A stretch of DNA of 64,000 nucleotides. It comes from Corynebacterium jeikeium (lineage in GTDB: Bacteria; Actinomycetota; Actinomycetes; Mycobacteriales; Mycobacteriaceae). The stretch is taken from contig NZ_JFCQ01000015.1 in the NCBI RefSeq assembly GCF_000738265.1, positions 1 to 64,000 of the forward strand. The letters are read 5' to 3'. The position numbers and the translations under genes are program-made. The notes beneath the pieces were generated by a model that saw only the letters and a program-made list of their open reading frames with translations, made no database searches and was not told the origin of the DNA. Shown here in pieces: positions 19,021 to 28,027 of this stretch; position 1 is the stretch's first letter; every line of letters starts with the position of its first letter.

Positions 19021-20460
19021 CTAGCTGCGACGGTGTACCTCGAAGAACGCGGCGACTTCGCCGGTCGCGGTCACTGCCTTCGACTTGCTTTCGCGGGAAG
19101 GGTCGGCCGCAGCCTTGCCGGCCTCGCCCGTCCGTTCGCCCATCCACGTGTGCCCGGCATCGCCGATGGCCAGGTGGGTGACTTCCATTCCGTGGCCGCA
19201 GTTTGGCCATTGCACGCGCTGGATCGCGTCGGTCACTCGCGTGGTGACCGGGGCGCCCACGCAGTGCGAACGTGCCGCATATTGCTGTGTGAACTCGTAG
19301 GCCCCTAGGTATTCGTCCCCATAGCGCGGGCCGCCATCGTAGTGGATCGTTTGGTCCTTACGACCGTGAATATCCAGGTAGGGGCTTGTCTGACCACGCT
19401 TGAAGTGGACGGTTTCCGGCCGCTTCGGATCCGAGCCCTTCTCTGCGCACGCGCGCCAAGTACCCGAGTAATAGGCCGCCGAGACTGCGGCGAAAGCGGC
19501 GAACTCCTCCGGCAGTTCGCAGGCCAACTTGCCCACGAACCCTCCGCCATTGGACATGCCGGTGGCGTAGATCCGGTTCGCGTCGACTTGGTAGGTAGAG
19601 GACACGGCATCCAATATGTCGCGGACAAAGCGCACATCCTCGCCCCGCTTCACCTTCGCGTATGGGGCACCCTCCCAGGCGTTGTCCACGCCCTGCGGGT
19701 ACACCACGATCGCCTCCTTATCCGCCAAACCCGTGTACCGCGCCATCTGATCCGCCTGCTCGCGGTAGCCGTGGAAGGCGAAGATCAGCGGCAGGGGCTT
19801 GGTTTTCGCATCCGGGTGCGCAGTCGGGTTGCCCTTCTTGGAATAAGGCAGCGCGCCCCTCGGAATGTTGATGATGTACTTGCGCTCGCGATCGCTGGAC
19901 TTAAGCTGCAGTTCCCTGTTCTGCCCGGGCTTCAGCTCGTCATGGATCGGGCGGAGCTTCTGGGGAATGCGCGCCACGGCAGGGGTGAGCTGCACGTCCG
20001 GCGTGGCCGGTGGGATAGCCACCGCTTCCGTCGGCGCATAGTCCGCAGGTTCGTTCACCGTGTTGTGTGCCTGGGGATCCTCGTGCCGCGAGCTACTCAG
20101 TTTCTGCACCGCCGCACCCACTCCCGCCGCGCAGGCCAGCAGGAATGCGACGAACATCGCCGCTGCAATTCGACGGCGGCGGAAATGTTGTCCAGTGGGG
20201 CGGCTGCGGGAAATCCCTTCAGGCTCGCGACGATTCTCGCCCGACACGTTGGGGTGCACGCCCTTCCAGCTACCGCCGTGGTTCTCCCTGCGATGCCGCG
20301 CTGCGGGCCGTGCTTCGTGGCGGCGCCGCCTCCCCCGCCAGGAATCCTCGCTGTTCGCCTGCGTGGAATCCGCGATACTGTGGCGTGCCTTTCGAGCCGA
20401 GCTTTCGCGCGCGCGTCGCTGCGCATTGGGGTTCTCGGGGTCGAAAGGGTTGCGGTTCAC
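19021..20460 (-). CDS. LpqC/PHB depolymerase-like membrane-anchored esterase
   Basis: A 479-residue protein: a long, very basic cytoplasmic N-terminus (about 1-95, many arginines), one membrane helix (about 97-118, ending in FLLACAAGVGAAV), and an extracytoplasmic alpha/beta-hydrolase domain of the LpqC/polyhydroxybutyrate depolymerase family. The oxyanion region is LIFAFHGYREQ, the nucleophile serine is in YATGMSNGGG, and GDAGHTWMG carries the histidine. The open frame reaches back to 20496, but GTG 20460 (VNRNPFDP) is preferred because it stands 7 bases after a -10 box with a perfect -35. The natural ester substrate is unknown; a cell-envelope role is inferred from its location. Confidence 0.8.
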   Translation of the reverse strand: MNRNPFDPENPNAQRRARESSARKARHSIADSTQANSEDSWRGRRRRHEARPAARHRRENHGGSWKGVHPNVSGENRREPEGISRSRPTGQHFRRRRIAAAMFVAFLLACAAGVGAAVQKLSSSRHEDPQAHNTVNEPADYAPTEAVAIPPATPDVQLTPAVARIPQKLRPIHDELKPGQNRELQLKSSDRERKYIINIPRGALPYSKKGNPTAHPDAKTKPLPLIFAFHGYREQADQMARYTGLADKEAIVVYPQGVDNAWEGAPYAKVKRGEDVRFVRDILDAVSSTYQVDANRIYATGMSNGGGFVGKLACELPEEFAAFAAVSAAYYSGTWRACAEKGSDPKRPETVHFKRGQTSPYLDIHGRKDQTIHYDGGPRYGDEYLGAYEFTQQYAARSHCVGAPVTTRVTDAIQRVQWPNCGHGMEVTHLAIGDAGHTWMGERTGEAGKAAADPSRESKSKAVTATGEVAAFFEVHRRS

Positions 20461-20467
20461 GTGCACG

Positions 20468-20496
20468 ATTGTTCTTTGCACGTTCCGCTGTGTCAA
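20468..20496 (-). promoter_or_regulatory. Leaderless promoter of the LpqC-like esterase
   Basis: On the minus strand, TTGACA (20491-20496, a perfect -35) and AACAAT (20468-20473) are 17 bases apart, and the GTG at 20460 begins 7 bases later, where transcription should start. This decides the start codon over two upstream in-frame candidates. Confidence 0.65.
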
Positions 20497-20528
20497 TCAC
20501 CCCACCCCGTGTTTGTGATCACCACTGG

Positions 20529-23500
20529 TCAGCGGAAGTCGCGCGAACCTGCGTGTGCTCCCGCGATCTCGCCGGCCGGCCGCAGTTGTGTCTCCGCCTG
20601 TTCCAACAGATCCGCCGTCACGGTGGCTGCACCTTCCGCGTTGTGCACAATTCCCCTCACGACCAGGATCTTTGCATTCAGCGCCACCGCCCGCTGCCGC
20701 GCCCACAGCCCCTGCGAGACGACGACATTCGCCAGCCCGGTCTCGTCCTCTAAGCCGAAAAACACCACTCCGCCTGCGGTAGCTGGGCGCTGCCTGTGCG
20801 TCACCACTCCCGCCACGCGCACGCGGGTGCCGTCGGGAACGTGCAGCAAACTGTCGGCCGTCACCACCGCTGCACCGCCTGCGCCGCCCGGGCCGCCGGC
20901 ACGTCGGTGCCACTGATCCAGGTACTCGCGCAGCAGCTGCACCGGATGTTCGGCCGTCGTCACGCCCGTTGTCGCTAGTTCGGACGCCACCATCTCGAAA
21001 GCACTCATCCCAGGCAACGCCGGCGCATGCACAGCCGACGTCCCCGGCAGCATTCCCGGCCGCTCGGTCGCTGCCACCCCGGCCGCCCACACGGCCTGGC
21101 GACGTGATAGCCCGAGGCTCCCCAACGCCCCCGCCCGCGCCAGCTTCTCCACCTGCGCAACGCTCAGCCCGGCTTCGCGGGATAGTTCTTCCACGCTGGT
21201 GAAACGCCCCACTTTCTCGCGCGCTTCGACGATGCGCTCCGCCACCTCGGCGGAGATCCCCTTCACCCCGCCCGCCCCACTGAGCCCCAGCCGGATGTGC
21301 CCCACCGGCTCGCCGGTCCCGCGCCCCAGCCCGTGAACTCCCGTGGGCCGGTTGTTCCGTAGGGGCGTCATTAAAGAAACAACCGCATCAACCTGCGCGC
21401 CCGACGCGTTCACGTCCACGGGAAGGACCTCCACGCCGTGGCGGCGCGCGTCGGCCAGCAGGGACTGCGGCGAGTAGAACCCCATTGGCTGGGCGCGCAA
21501 CAGAGCCACGCAGAACTCCGCCGGGTAGTGGTACTTGAACCACGCGGAGTAGTAGACCAGGGAGGCGAAGGACTGCGAGTGCGATTCTGGGAAGCCGTAG
21601 CTGGCGAAGGCCACGATCTTGTCCCACAACCGATCAGCCACCGCGCCCCGGATCCCGTTCTTGGATTCCAACCCCTGATAGAAGCGCTTTTTAAGCCGCT
21701 CCATCTTCTGCGGCGAACGCTTGGACCCCATCGCCCGGCGCAGGGTATCGGCCTCGGCGCCGCTAAAGCCCGCGGCGTCCACTGCCATCTGCATCAACTG
21801 CTCCTGGAACAGCGGAATGCCCAGGGTTTTCGTCAGCGCGGGCTCCAGGCACGGGTGGTCGAAGGTCACGGGCTCCAGACCATTGCGGCGGCGAATGTAC
21901 GGGTGCACGGAGCCACCCTGGATGGGCCCGGGACGAATCAGCGCGACCTCCACCACCAGGTCGTAGAAGGTGCGCGGTTTCAGTCGCGGCAGGGTGGACA
22001 TCTGCGCGCGGGATTCGACCTGGAACACCCCCACCGCGTCGGCGCGGGACAGCATGGCGTAAACCTCCGGCTCTGTGGGGTCCAGCCGCCACAGTTCGAC
22101 CTCCCGGTCGCGGTGGGCGCGCACCTGGTCCACCGCATGGTGCAACGCTTCCAGCATGCCGAGTCCTAGCAGGTCGAACTTCACCAGCCCCACGGCCGCG
22201 CAGTCGTCCTTATCCCACTGCACCACCGAGCGGCCTTCCATCCGCGCCCATTCCGTCGGCACAACCTGTGCGATCGGGCGGTCACAGATCACCATGCCAC
22301 CGGAGTGAACGCCCAGGTGGCGGGGGTGATCCAGCATCTGCTCGGCCAGGTCCTGCACAATGTCGGGGGTCTGTTCCGGGTGGCGGGTCCAGGCATCGAT
22401 TTGCCCCGGCGCGTAGCCAAGCGCGCGGCCGGCATCGCGGGTCGCGCCTCGGCGGCGGTAGGTAATCACGTTCGCCACCTGCGCGGCATTGTCGCGGCCG
22501 TAGCGGGAGTACACGTACTGGATCGCCTCCTCGCGCAGCCCCGATTCGATGTCGAGGTCGATGTCGGGTGGTCCGTCGCGTTCCGGGGAGAGGAAACGCT
22601 CGAAGAGCAGGCCGGACGCCACAGCGTCCACCGTCGTGATCCCCAACGCAAAGCAGACCGCGGAGTTCGCCGCGGATCCTCGCCCCTGGCAGAAGATGTT
22701 GTTCTCGTGGCAGAAGGCAACGATGTCGTGGACGATCAGGAAGTAGCCCGGGAAGCCCAGCTGCTCGATCGTTTTCAGCTCGCGGTCGATGGTGGCCCAC
22801 GCTTGGTTGGCGGCGGCAGAGGACCCCCGCTGGCCGTAGCGTTCCGTGCCACCGCGTTCGGTGATCGCGCGCAGCCAGGACATCTCCGTGTACCCCTCCG
22901 GCACGGGGAAGTGCGGCAGGTTCGGCGCGACGAGGTCCAGGGTGAAGGCGCATTCGTTGGCGACCTGCACGGAGGTCTCCACAGCCCGCGCCAGCCATTC
23001 GCAATCGCCCGCGAGCTGCAGCATCTCCTCCCCCGAGCGCAGCCACGCTCCGCCGACAGGGTGGGTGGTTGGCTCCGCGGTGGCGACGTCCCGCCGTTCG
23101 CGCAGCGCCGCCTTCGCCCCAGCCAACCGGGAATGCTTCGGGGTCGCGCACGTCGGGGCACTACTGACGATCTCGCGTAGGCCGTGGCGCACCGCCAGGG
23201 TGTGGAGGCGCTCGTTGCGGTCGGCATCCGCGGGGTTCATCGTGTGTTGTAGCTCGACCACGACGTTGGTCGGCCCGAAAAGCTCCACCAGGCGCTCGGC
23301 CGGAGCTGTTCCCTCCGGACTAGTTGCGCCCGTCCACCGCCAATCGAGCAGCACCAGCCAGTGGCCGTCCGCGGCCTGCGCCAGCTGGGGCAGATCGGGG
23401 TACCGGACGGATTCTTTGTCCGGGTCGGCCATGCGGGCGTCCGCAATAAGACGGCTCAGGCGCGCATAGCCTTCGCGCCCTTTACACAGCACCGTGAGTG

Positions 23501-23981
23501 GCACGTCGAGGCTCAATTCCGCGCCGAAGACCGTCGCCAGATCCGTGCCAGTGCCCGCCGTGCCAGTGCCCTCAGTACCAGCGCTCTCGGCCACCGCCGT
23601 GGCACAGCGCGCCGCCCCGTAGAAACCGTCGCGATCCACACACGCGAGGGCACTCAACCCCAGGTCGCGCGCCGCCGCAACCATCTCTTCGGGCTGGCTC
23701 GCGCCACGCAGGAAGTTGTAGGCGCTGCAGGCGTGGAGCTCGGCGAAGGGTGTCGCTGTTTTTCTTTGGGACGCCCCTTCGGTTTCAGCTACCTCAATTC
23801 CAGTCTTCCGATCGCCTTCTGCCACCCCGATTGCGCGGAGGTTGCGCAAGCCTGGCCCCACGCCGGACAGCACGCCTTCGAGCTGCTTCCAGCTCAGCGG
23901 TGTGCCCTGGGAGAAGCTTCTAGGTTGCGATCGGCGCAGCGTGCGACGCGAAATGTCGGGGTCGCGGGGTTCTTCAGACAC
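20529..23981 (-). CDS. dnaE2: Error-prone DNA polymerase III alpha subunit DnaE2
   Basis: Translesion replicative-type polymerase (C family) that works with ImuA' and ImuB in damage-induced mutagenesis. From GTG 23981 it has 1150 residues, a little longer than the usual ~1050-1080. It has an N-terminal PHP domain (FAELHACSAYNFLRGAS), the palm with catalytic aspartates in PPDIDLD preceded by GRGSAANSAVC, a helix-hairpin-helix region (SVEELSREAGLS) and a C-terminal OB fold. The open frame continues to 24050, but the LexA box and -10 box lie inside that extension, so the start must be downstream. Residues near 155 carry an in-frame repeat (GTEGTGTAGTGT). Confidence 0.93.
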   Translation of the reverse strand: MSEEPRDPDISRRTLRRSQPRSFSQGTPLSWKQLEGVLSGVGPGLRNLRAIGVAEGDRKTGIEVAETEGASQRKTATPFAELHACSAYNFLRGASQPEEMVAAARDLGLSALACVDRDGFYGAARCATAVAESAGTEGTGTAGTGTDLATVFGAELSLDVPLTVLCKGREGYARLSRLIADARMADPDKESVRYPDLPQLAQAADGHWLVLLDWRWTGATSPEGTAPAERLVELFGPTNVVVELQHTMNPADADRNERLHTLAVRHGLREIVSSAPTCATPKHSRLAGAKAALRERRDVATAEPTTHPVGGAWLRSGEEMLQLAGDCEWLARAVETSVQVANECAFTLDLVAPNLPHFPVPEGYTEMSWLRAITERGGTERYGQRGSSAAANQAWATIDRELKTIEQLGFPGYFLIVHDIVAFCHENNIFCQGRGSAANSAVCFALGITTVDAVASGLLFERFLSPERDGPPDIDLDIESGLREEAIQYVYSRYGRDNAAQVANVITYRRRGATRDAGRALGYAPGQIDAWTRHPEQTPDIVQDLAEQMLDHPRHLGVHSGGMVICDRPIAQVVPTEWARMEGRSVVQWDKDDCAAVGLVKFDLLGLGMLEALHHAVDQVRAHRDREVELWRLDPTEPEVYAMLSRADAVGVFQVESRAQMSTLPRLKPRTFYDLVVEVALIRPGPIQGGSVHPYIRRRNGLEPVTFDHPCLEPALTKTLGIPLFQEQLMQMAVDAAGFSGAEADTLRRAMGSKRSPQKMERLKKRFYQGLESKNGIRGAVADRLWDKIVAFASYGFPESHSQSFASLVYYSAWFKYHYPAEFCVALLRAQPMGFYSPQSLLADARRHGVEVLPVDVNASGAQVDAVVSLMTPLRNNRPTGVHGLGRGTGEPVGHIRLGLSGAGGVKGISAEVAERIVEAREKVGRFTSVEELSREAGLSVAQVEKLARAGALGSLGLSRRQAVWAAGVAATERPGMLPGTSAVHAPALPGMSAFEMVASELATTGVTTAEHPVQLLREYLDQWHRRAGGPGGAGGAAVVTADSLLHVPDGTRVRVAGVVTHRQRPATAGGVVFFGLEDETGLANVVVSQGLWARQRAVALNAKILVVRGIVHNAEGAATVTADLLEQAETQLRPAGEIAGAHAGSRDFR

Positions 23982-23987
23982 AGCGCA

Positions 23988-24018
23988 AGTATAGAACATA
24001 TATTCTATTACTCGCCAA
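23988..24018 (-). promoter_or_regulatory. LexA (SOS) box overlapping the leaderless dnaE2 promoter
   Basis: TAGAACATATATTCTA at 23992-24007 is a LexA box with one mismatch in twelve arm positions. On the minus strand, TATACT (23988-23993) overlaps its edge and ends 6 bases before the GTG at 23981; a possible -35, TTGGCG (24013-24018), is 19 bases upstream. Bound LexA would cover the spacer and -10. Confidence 0.7.
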
Positions 24019-24053
24019 CCCGAAAAAGCTCTGGGGCTGGTTTGGATCAAAAC

Positions 24054-24091
24054 TAGACTAAGTTGTTCATTTTGGTTTAGACTGCTACCTT
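24054..24091 (+). promoter_or_regulatory. Putative metQ promoter with a weak McbR half-site
   Basis: TTGTTC (24063-24068) and TACCTT (24086-24091) are 17 bases apart. TAGACTAAGTTGTTCA (24054-24069) has one perfect McbR half-site and a poor second one, over the -35. Regulation of metQNI by McbR is known in C. glutamicum, but this match is weak. Confidence 0.3.
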
Positions 24092-24155
24092 AAACGCACA
24101 GTTCAGCCCGGGCAATCAACAAAGCATCGGGCACTAGACAACCCAGGAGGATCCC

Positions 24156-25016
24156 ATGTCCCTTCGCCGTAAAGTAGCAGCTGGTGTAGCTGCGGCAGCT
24201 ATGGTCTTCGGCCTCTCCGCATGTGGCGGTGACGACGACACCATCAAGATCGGCACCACCGACCAGGGTCAGAAGCAGTGGCAGGTCTTTGAAGAACAGG
24301 CCAAGAAGGAAGGCCTGAACGTCGAGCTGGTTCCCTTCGGTGACTACAGCCTGCCCAACCGCGCGCTGCAGGAAGGCGAGATCGACGTCAACAACTTCCA
24401 GCACCTGATGTTCCTCGCTGACTACAACGTCAACAACGATTCCAAGCTGGTGCCGATCGGCGCGACCGAGATCATCCCGCTGGGCGTGTACTACCAGGAC
24501 CACAGCGAGGTCAAGGACATCGAGGAAGCCGGCGAGGTCGCCATCCCGAACGACCCGACAAACCAGGGCCGCGCCCTGCACGTCCTGGCATCCGCTGGCC
24601 TGGTGAAGCTGAAGGACGACAAGATCCTGTCCCCCACCCCGGCCGACATCGATGAGGGCAAGTCCAAGGTCAAGGTCACCCCGGTGGACGCCGCACAGAC
24701 CGTGACCGCTTACAAGGACGGCACCCCGGCCGTCATCAACAACTCCTTCCTGGAGCGCGGCAACATCGACCCGAAGTCCGCCATCGTCCAGGATGACCCG
24801 AAGGCAGAGGCCGCAAAGCCGTTCATCAACGCCTTCGTCACCACCGAGGAGAAGAAGGACGACAAGGATCTGAAGAAGCTTGTTGACATCTGGCACTCCA
24901 AGGAAGTTCAGGACGCGCTGAACGAGCAGTCCAAGGGCACCTCCGTCGAGGTCAAGATGGGCCCGGACGAGCTCGCTAAGATCCTGAAGGACACCGAGGG
25001 CAAGGTCAAGAAGTAG
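24156..25016 (+). CDS. metQ: Methionine-binding lipoprotein MetQ
   Basis: Substrate-binding component of the methionine ABC importer. The 286-residue precursor has a signal peptide with lipobox LSAC (about residues 20-23), so the mature protein is lipid-anchored outside the membrane. The body is an NlpA-family domain with the typical segments TIKIGTT, VPFGDYSLPNRALQ and DVNNFQH. An excellent ribosome binding site (aggagg) precedes the ATG. metN follows after 47 bases and metI overlaps metN, giving the complete transporter in one operon. Confidence 0.93.
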   Translation: MSLRRKVAAGVAAAAMVFGLSACGGDDDTIKIGTTDQGQKQWQVFEEQAKKEGLNVELVPFGDYSLPNRALQEGEIDVNNFQHLMFLADYNVNNDSKLVPIGATEIIPLGVYYQDHSEVKDIEEAGEVAIPNDPTNQGRALHVLASAGLVKLKDDKILSPTPADIDEGKSKVKVTPVDAAQTVTAYKDGTPAVINNSFLERGNIDPKSAIVQDDPKAEAAKPFINAFVTTEEKKDDKDLKKLVDIWHSKEVQDALNEQSKGTSVEVKMGPDELAKILKDTEGKVKK

Positions 25017-25063
25017 CCCCCACCCCAATTTTCGAAAACCCAACTCTTAAAAGAGGTTCCCCT

Positions 25064-26164
25064 ATGGCTTCAGACGCACAAACCAGCGTCGATCAGCCCA
25101 GTGCCGGCACCACCGGCACTCGCAGCACAGACAACACTGGCACGGAGATTGTCTTCCGCGATGTGAAGAAGGTGTTCAAGCAGGGCAGGAAGGAAATTCA
25201 CGCCCTGCAGGACATCACCACTCATATCCCGGCGGGATCCATCGTCGGCATCATCGGCTACTCCGGAGCCGGCAAGTCCACCCTCGTCCGCCAGATCAAC
25301 GGCCTGGATCGCCCCACCAGCGGGCAGATCCTGCTGAATGGCCAGGACATCGTTCCGCTGCCGGAATCGCAGATGCGTAAGCTGCGCTCCGATATCGGCA
25401 TGATCTTCCAGCAGTTCAACCTGTTTTCCTCCCGGAATGTGGCAGGCAACGTCGCCTACCCACTGCGCCTGCAGGGCATGCCCAAGCAGCAGCGGGAAGA
25501 GCGTTTGAAGGAACTCCTGGAGTTCGTCGGCCTGTCCGATAAGGGCAAGGCCTACCCAGAGCAGCTGTCCGGTGGCCAGAAGCAGCGCGTCGGCATCGCC
25601 CGCGCGCTGGCCACCAACCCCAGCCTGCTGCTGGCCGACGAGGCCACCAGCGCGCTCGACCCTTCCACCACCCGCGACGTGCTGGAACTGCTGCGCAGGG
25701 TCAACCGGGAACTCGGCATCACCATCGTGGTCATCACCCACGAGATGGAGGTTGTGCGTTCCATCGCGGACTCCGTCATCGTGATGGAAAGCGGCCGCAT
25801 CGTGGAGCAGGGCAGCGTCTACGAAGTGTTCTCTAATCCCCAGACGCAGACTGCCGCCAACTTCGTGGCCACTTCCTTACGCAACACCCCCGACATGGTC
25901 GAAGCGGAGGCACTGCAGACCGAGAATGGTCGCCTCTTCACTGTGACCATGGCCGAGGGAATCGGGTTTTTCGATGCCGTCTCGAAGCTGTCCACTGCAG
26001 GGGTGACGGTAAACATCGTCCACGGTGGCGTCACCACCCTCCAGAACCACAGCTTCGGCCGCCTCACCCTGCGCCTCACGGCCCACAACGCCGAGGGCGA
26101 AAAAGCCATCGAGGAATTCCACAGCCATATGCAGGCTTCCACCGAGATTGAGGAGATCCGATGA
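25064..26164 (+). CDS. metN: Methionine importer ATP-binding protein MetN
   Basis: A 366-residue ABC ATPase. Walker A is GYSGAGKST (about 65-73), the signature is LSGGQKQ and Walker B is LLLADEATSALD; ITHEMEVV carries the switch histidine. The C-terminal ~75 residues form the NIL domain, which binds methionine and inhibits transport when the internal pool is high. A 30-residue polar N-terminus precedes the ATPase fold. Its stop overlaps the metI start by 4 bases. Confidence 0.94.
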   Translation: MASDAQTSVDQPSAGTTGTRSTDNTGTEIVFRDVKKVFKQGRKEIHALQDITTHIPAGSIVGIIGYSGAGKSTLVRQINGLDRPTSGQILLNGQDIVPLPESQMRKLRSDIGMIFQQFNLFSSRNVAGNVAYPLRLQGMPKQQREERLKELLEFVGLSDKGKAYPEQLSGGQKQRVGIARALATNPSLLLADEATSALDPSTTRDVLELLRRVNRELGITIVVITHEMEVVRSIADSVIVMESGRIVEQGSVYEVFSNPQTQTAANFVATSLRNTPDMVEAEALQTENGRLFTVTMAEGIGFFDAVSKLSTAGVTVNIVHGGVTTLQNHSFGRLTLRLTAHNAEGEKAIEEFHSHMQASTEIEEIR

Positions 26165-26841
26165 ACACGATGACCCTCGCGCAAATGGATTGGGACCGCT
26201 ACGGCAACACGTTCCAAAAGGCGATCTTCGAGACGCTATACATGGTCTCGATCACGCTGGTGATCTCGTCGCTCCTGGGCCTAATCATCGGCCTGCTGCT
26301 ATACACCACCCGCAAGGGCGGCATTCTGCAGAACTCGGTGATCTACTGGGTTACGAACTTCCTGGTTAACTTCATCCGCCCCATCCCGTTTATCATTTTG
26401 CTGACCGCGATCGGGCCGCTGACGGATCTGGTGGTGCAGACCCGCATTGGTACGGATGCAGCCATCGTCGGCATGGTCGTCGCCGCCACGTTCGGCGCTG
26501 CGCGTATCTTCGAGCAGAACCTCGTGGCAATCGACCCGGGCGTGATCGAGGCCGCCAAGGCGATGGGTGCCTCGCCACTGAAGATCATCTTCACGGTGAT
26601 CATCCCCGAGGCACTGGGCCCGCTGATCCTGGGCTTCACCTTCATGTTTATCGCCATCGTCGATATGTCCGCCATGGCCGGCTACATCGGTGCAGGTGGT
26701 CTGGGCGACTTCGCGATTGTCTACGGTTATCGCTCGTTTAATGACGCCGTCACGTGGACGACCGTTGCAGTGATCATCGTCATCGTTCAGATTGCGCAGC
26801 TGGGCGGAAACTGGCTGTCGAAGAAGATCATGCGCCGCTAG
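26161..26841 (+). CDS. metI: Methionine importer permease MetI
   Basis: A 226-residue inner-membrane permease with five hydrophobic helices. The cytoplasmic coupling loop with the EAA motif is EAAKAMGASPLKIIF (around 137-151), which docks onto MetN. ATGA overlap with the metN stop shows translational coupling. A strong hairpin terminator follows. Confidence 0.93.
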   Translation: MNTMTLAQMDWDRYGNTFQKAIFETLYMVSITLVISSLLGLIIGLLLYTTRKGGILQNSVIYWVTNFLVNFIRPIPFIILLTAIGPLTDLVVQTRIGTDAAIVGMVVAATFGAARIFEQNLVAIDPGVIEAAKAMGASPLKIIFTVIIPEALGPLILGFTFMFIAIVDMSAMAGYIGAGGLGDFAIVYGYRSFNDAVTWTTVAVIIVIVQIAQLGGNWLSKKIMRR

Positions 26842-26854
26842 TTAGCGGGGAACG

Positions 26855-26886
26855 CTAGGCAGCAAAACCCCTAGGCAGCAAAACCC
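26855..26886 (+). repeat. 16-bp tandem duplication before the metI terminator
   Basis: ctaggcagcaaaaccc occurs twice without mismatch, at 26855-26870 and 26871-26886. The second copy forms the start of the terminator's left arm. Confidence 0.8.
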
Positions 26887-26926
26887 CCGGGTGCTAGTTC
26901 AGATGTGAACTGCCCCGGGGTTTTGT
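26879..26926. terminator. Bidirectional terminator between metI and the convergent gene
   Basis: Arms aaaacccccggg and ccccggggtttt enclose an inner stem tagttca/tgaact. T runs flank the stem on both strands, so it can end metQNI on the plus strand and the sucrase/ferredoxin-like gene on the minus strand. Confidence 0.85.
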
Positions 26927-26933
26927 TGTGCGT

Positions 26934-27989
26934 TTAGAATTCCGCAACCCAGGTCACGGTCTGCTTGGGCTTCTTACCGCAGGAGGGAACGGAGGTTCCG
27001 CCTGGGCGCGAGCTGAGGCGGACCGTGATTTCCTTTTCTGGACTGGATTCTGGGCCGACTTCTACGGCAGCTTCTGGGTTAGCATCCGTGCCCGCTTCTG
27101 GGGCAATGGTCACGACGCGCACCTCTGTGGCGGAGTCTGCATCAGGGTTCGTGGCCTCTGTGTTTTCCGGCTTGCTCACGCGCATGCTCGCCAGCTTGAC
27201 GGGGTAGCCTTCGCCAGCCATCTTCTCTGCGACGGCGAGTTCGGCTGCCTGACCGATGGGATCCCACAGGCCGCGGCCACGGCAACCTTCCAGCCACAGC
27301 TCGCCCTGCTTGGCGTGTTCCAACATGCTGCGCGCGCCGGCGGTTCCGAGCTGGCCATAGGAGTAGTTGCTAGGCAGCAGGATCATGGAGGGTGCGAAGC
27401 GGTGCCCCTTGGTGTGGGAGGATTCCCACACCAGCTGGCCATATTCTGCGGTGAGCTCTTCGGCGACGGGGCGACCGAATACGGCACAGCATTTGTCGCG
27501 CTTGCCGTGGGTGCACACCAGCAGCAGGGGGCCGTCGATGCGCTGGCCACCAGCTGCGCCGGGGGCGCTGAGGTCGAGTTCTAGGAGCGCTTCGGGGCCG
27601 GAGACCTGCAGGCTTTCGAGAATGGGCGTGGGATCGTCGCCATAACCTGCAGCCCAGCTGATGTACAGCTGCCGGGTGGGGTTGGCGGCACGCTGCTGAC
27701 CTTCGCGACCAGGCCTGCGAATGAACTGCAGTTGGGCGCCGTTTTCGTCGAGGAATTTCTCTATCTTCTTTGAGAGTTCCTCCCCCAGCGCAGTGCCGTC
27801 GAGGATGTCGTGTCCCCAATTGGTGACGTACTCGAGAGCAAGGATCAACCGACCGGGCTTGGCGGTGCCCGGCAACGTCTCGTCGGTCCGCTGGGAGCAC
27901 ATATCCGCATAGATTCCGCCGGAGGCCTCAGCGGCGGTAACCTGTCCCGAATTTGGCTGTCCAGCCTGCGCATTTCTGGTTGTTGGCAT
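26934..27989 (-). CDS. Sucrase/ferredoxin-like family protein
   Basis: A 351-residue cytoplasmic protein of the sucraseferredoxin-like family (thioredoxin-like fold related to 2Fe-2S ferredoxins). The core motif LVCTHGKRDKCCAVFGRP holds three cysteines, followed by VWESSHTKGHRFAP and NYSYGQL. A cysteine earlier (YADMCSQ, about residue 32) may complete an iron-sulfur site. The last ~100 residues are acidic and less conserved. Function is not established for the family. It lies downstream of imuB but has a 38-base gap and its own ATG. Confidence 0.75.
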   Translation of the reverse strand: MPTTRNAQAGQPNSGQVTAAEASGGIYADMCSQRTDETLPGTAKPGRLILALEYVTNWGHDILDGTALGEELSKKIEKFLDENGAQLQFIRRPGREGQQRAANPTRQLYISWAAGYGDDPTPILESLQVSGPEALLELDLSAPGAAGGQRIDGPLLLVCTHGKRDKCCAVFGRPVAEELTAEYGQLVWESSHTKGHRFAPSMILLPSNYSYGQLGTAGARSMLEHAKQGELWLEGCRGRGLWDPIGQAAELAVAEKMAGEGYPVKLASMRVSKPENTEATNPDADSATEVRVVTIAPEAGTDANPEAAVEVGPESSPEKEITVRLSSRPGGTSVPSCGKKPKQTVTWVAEF

Positions 27990-28027
27990 GGTTCCCAGGG
28001 TAGCAAGTTACAAAGAATCCGTAGGGG

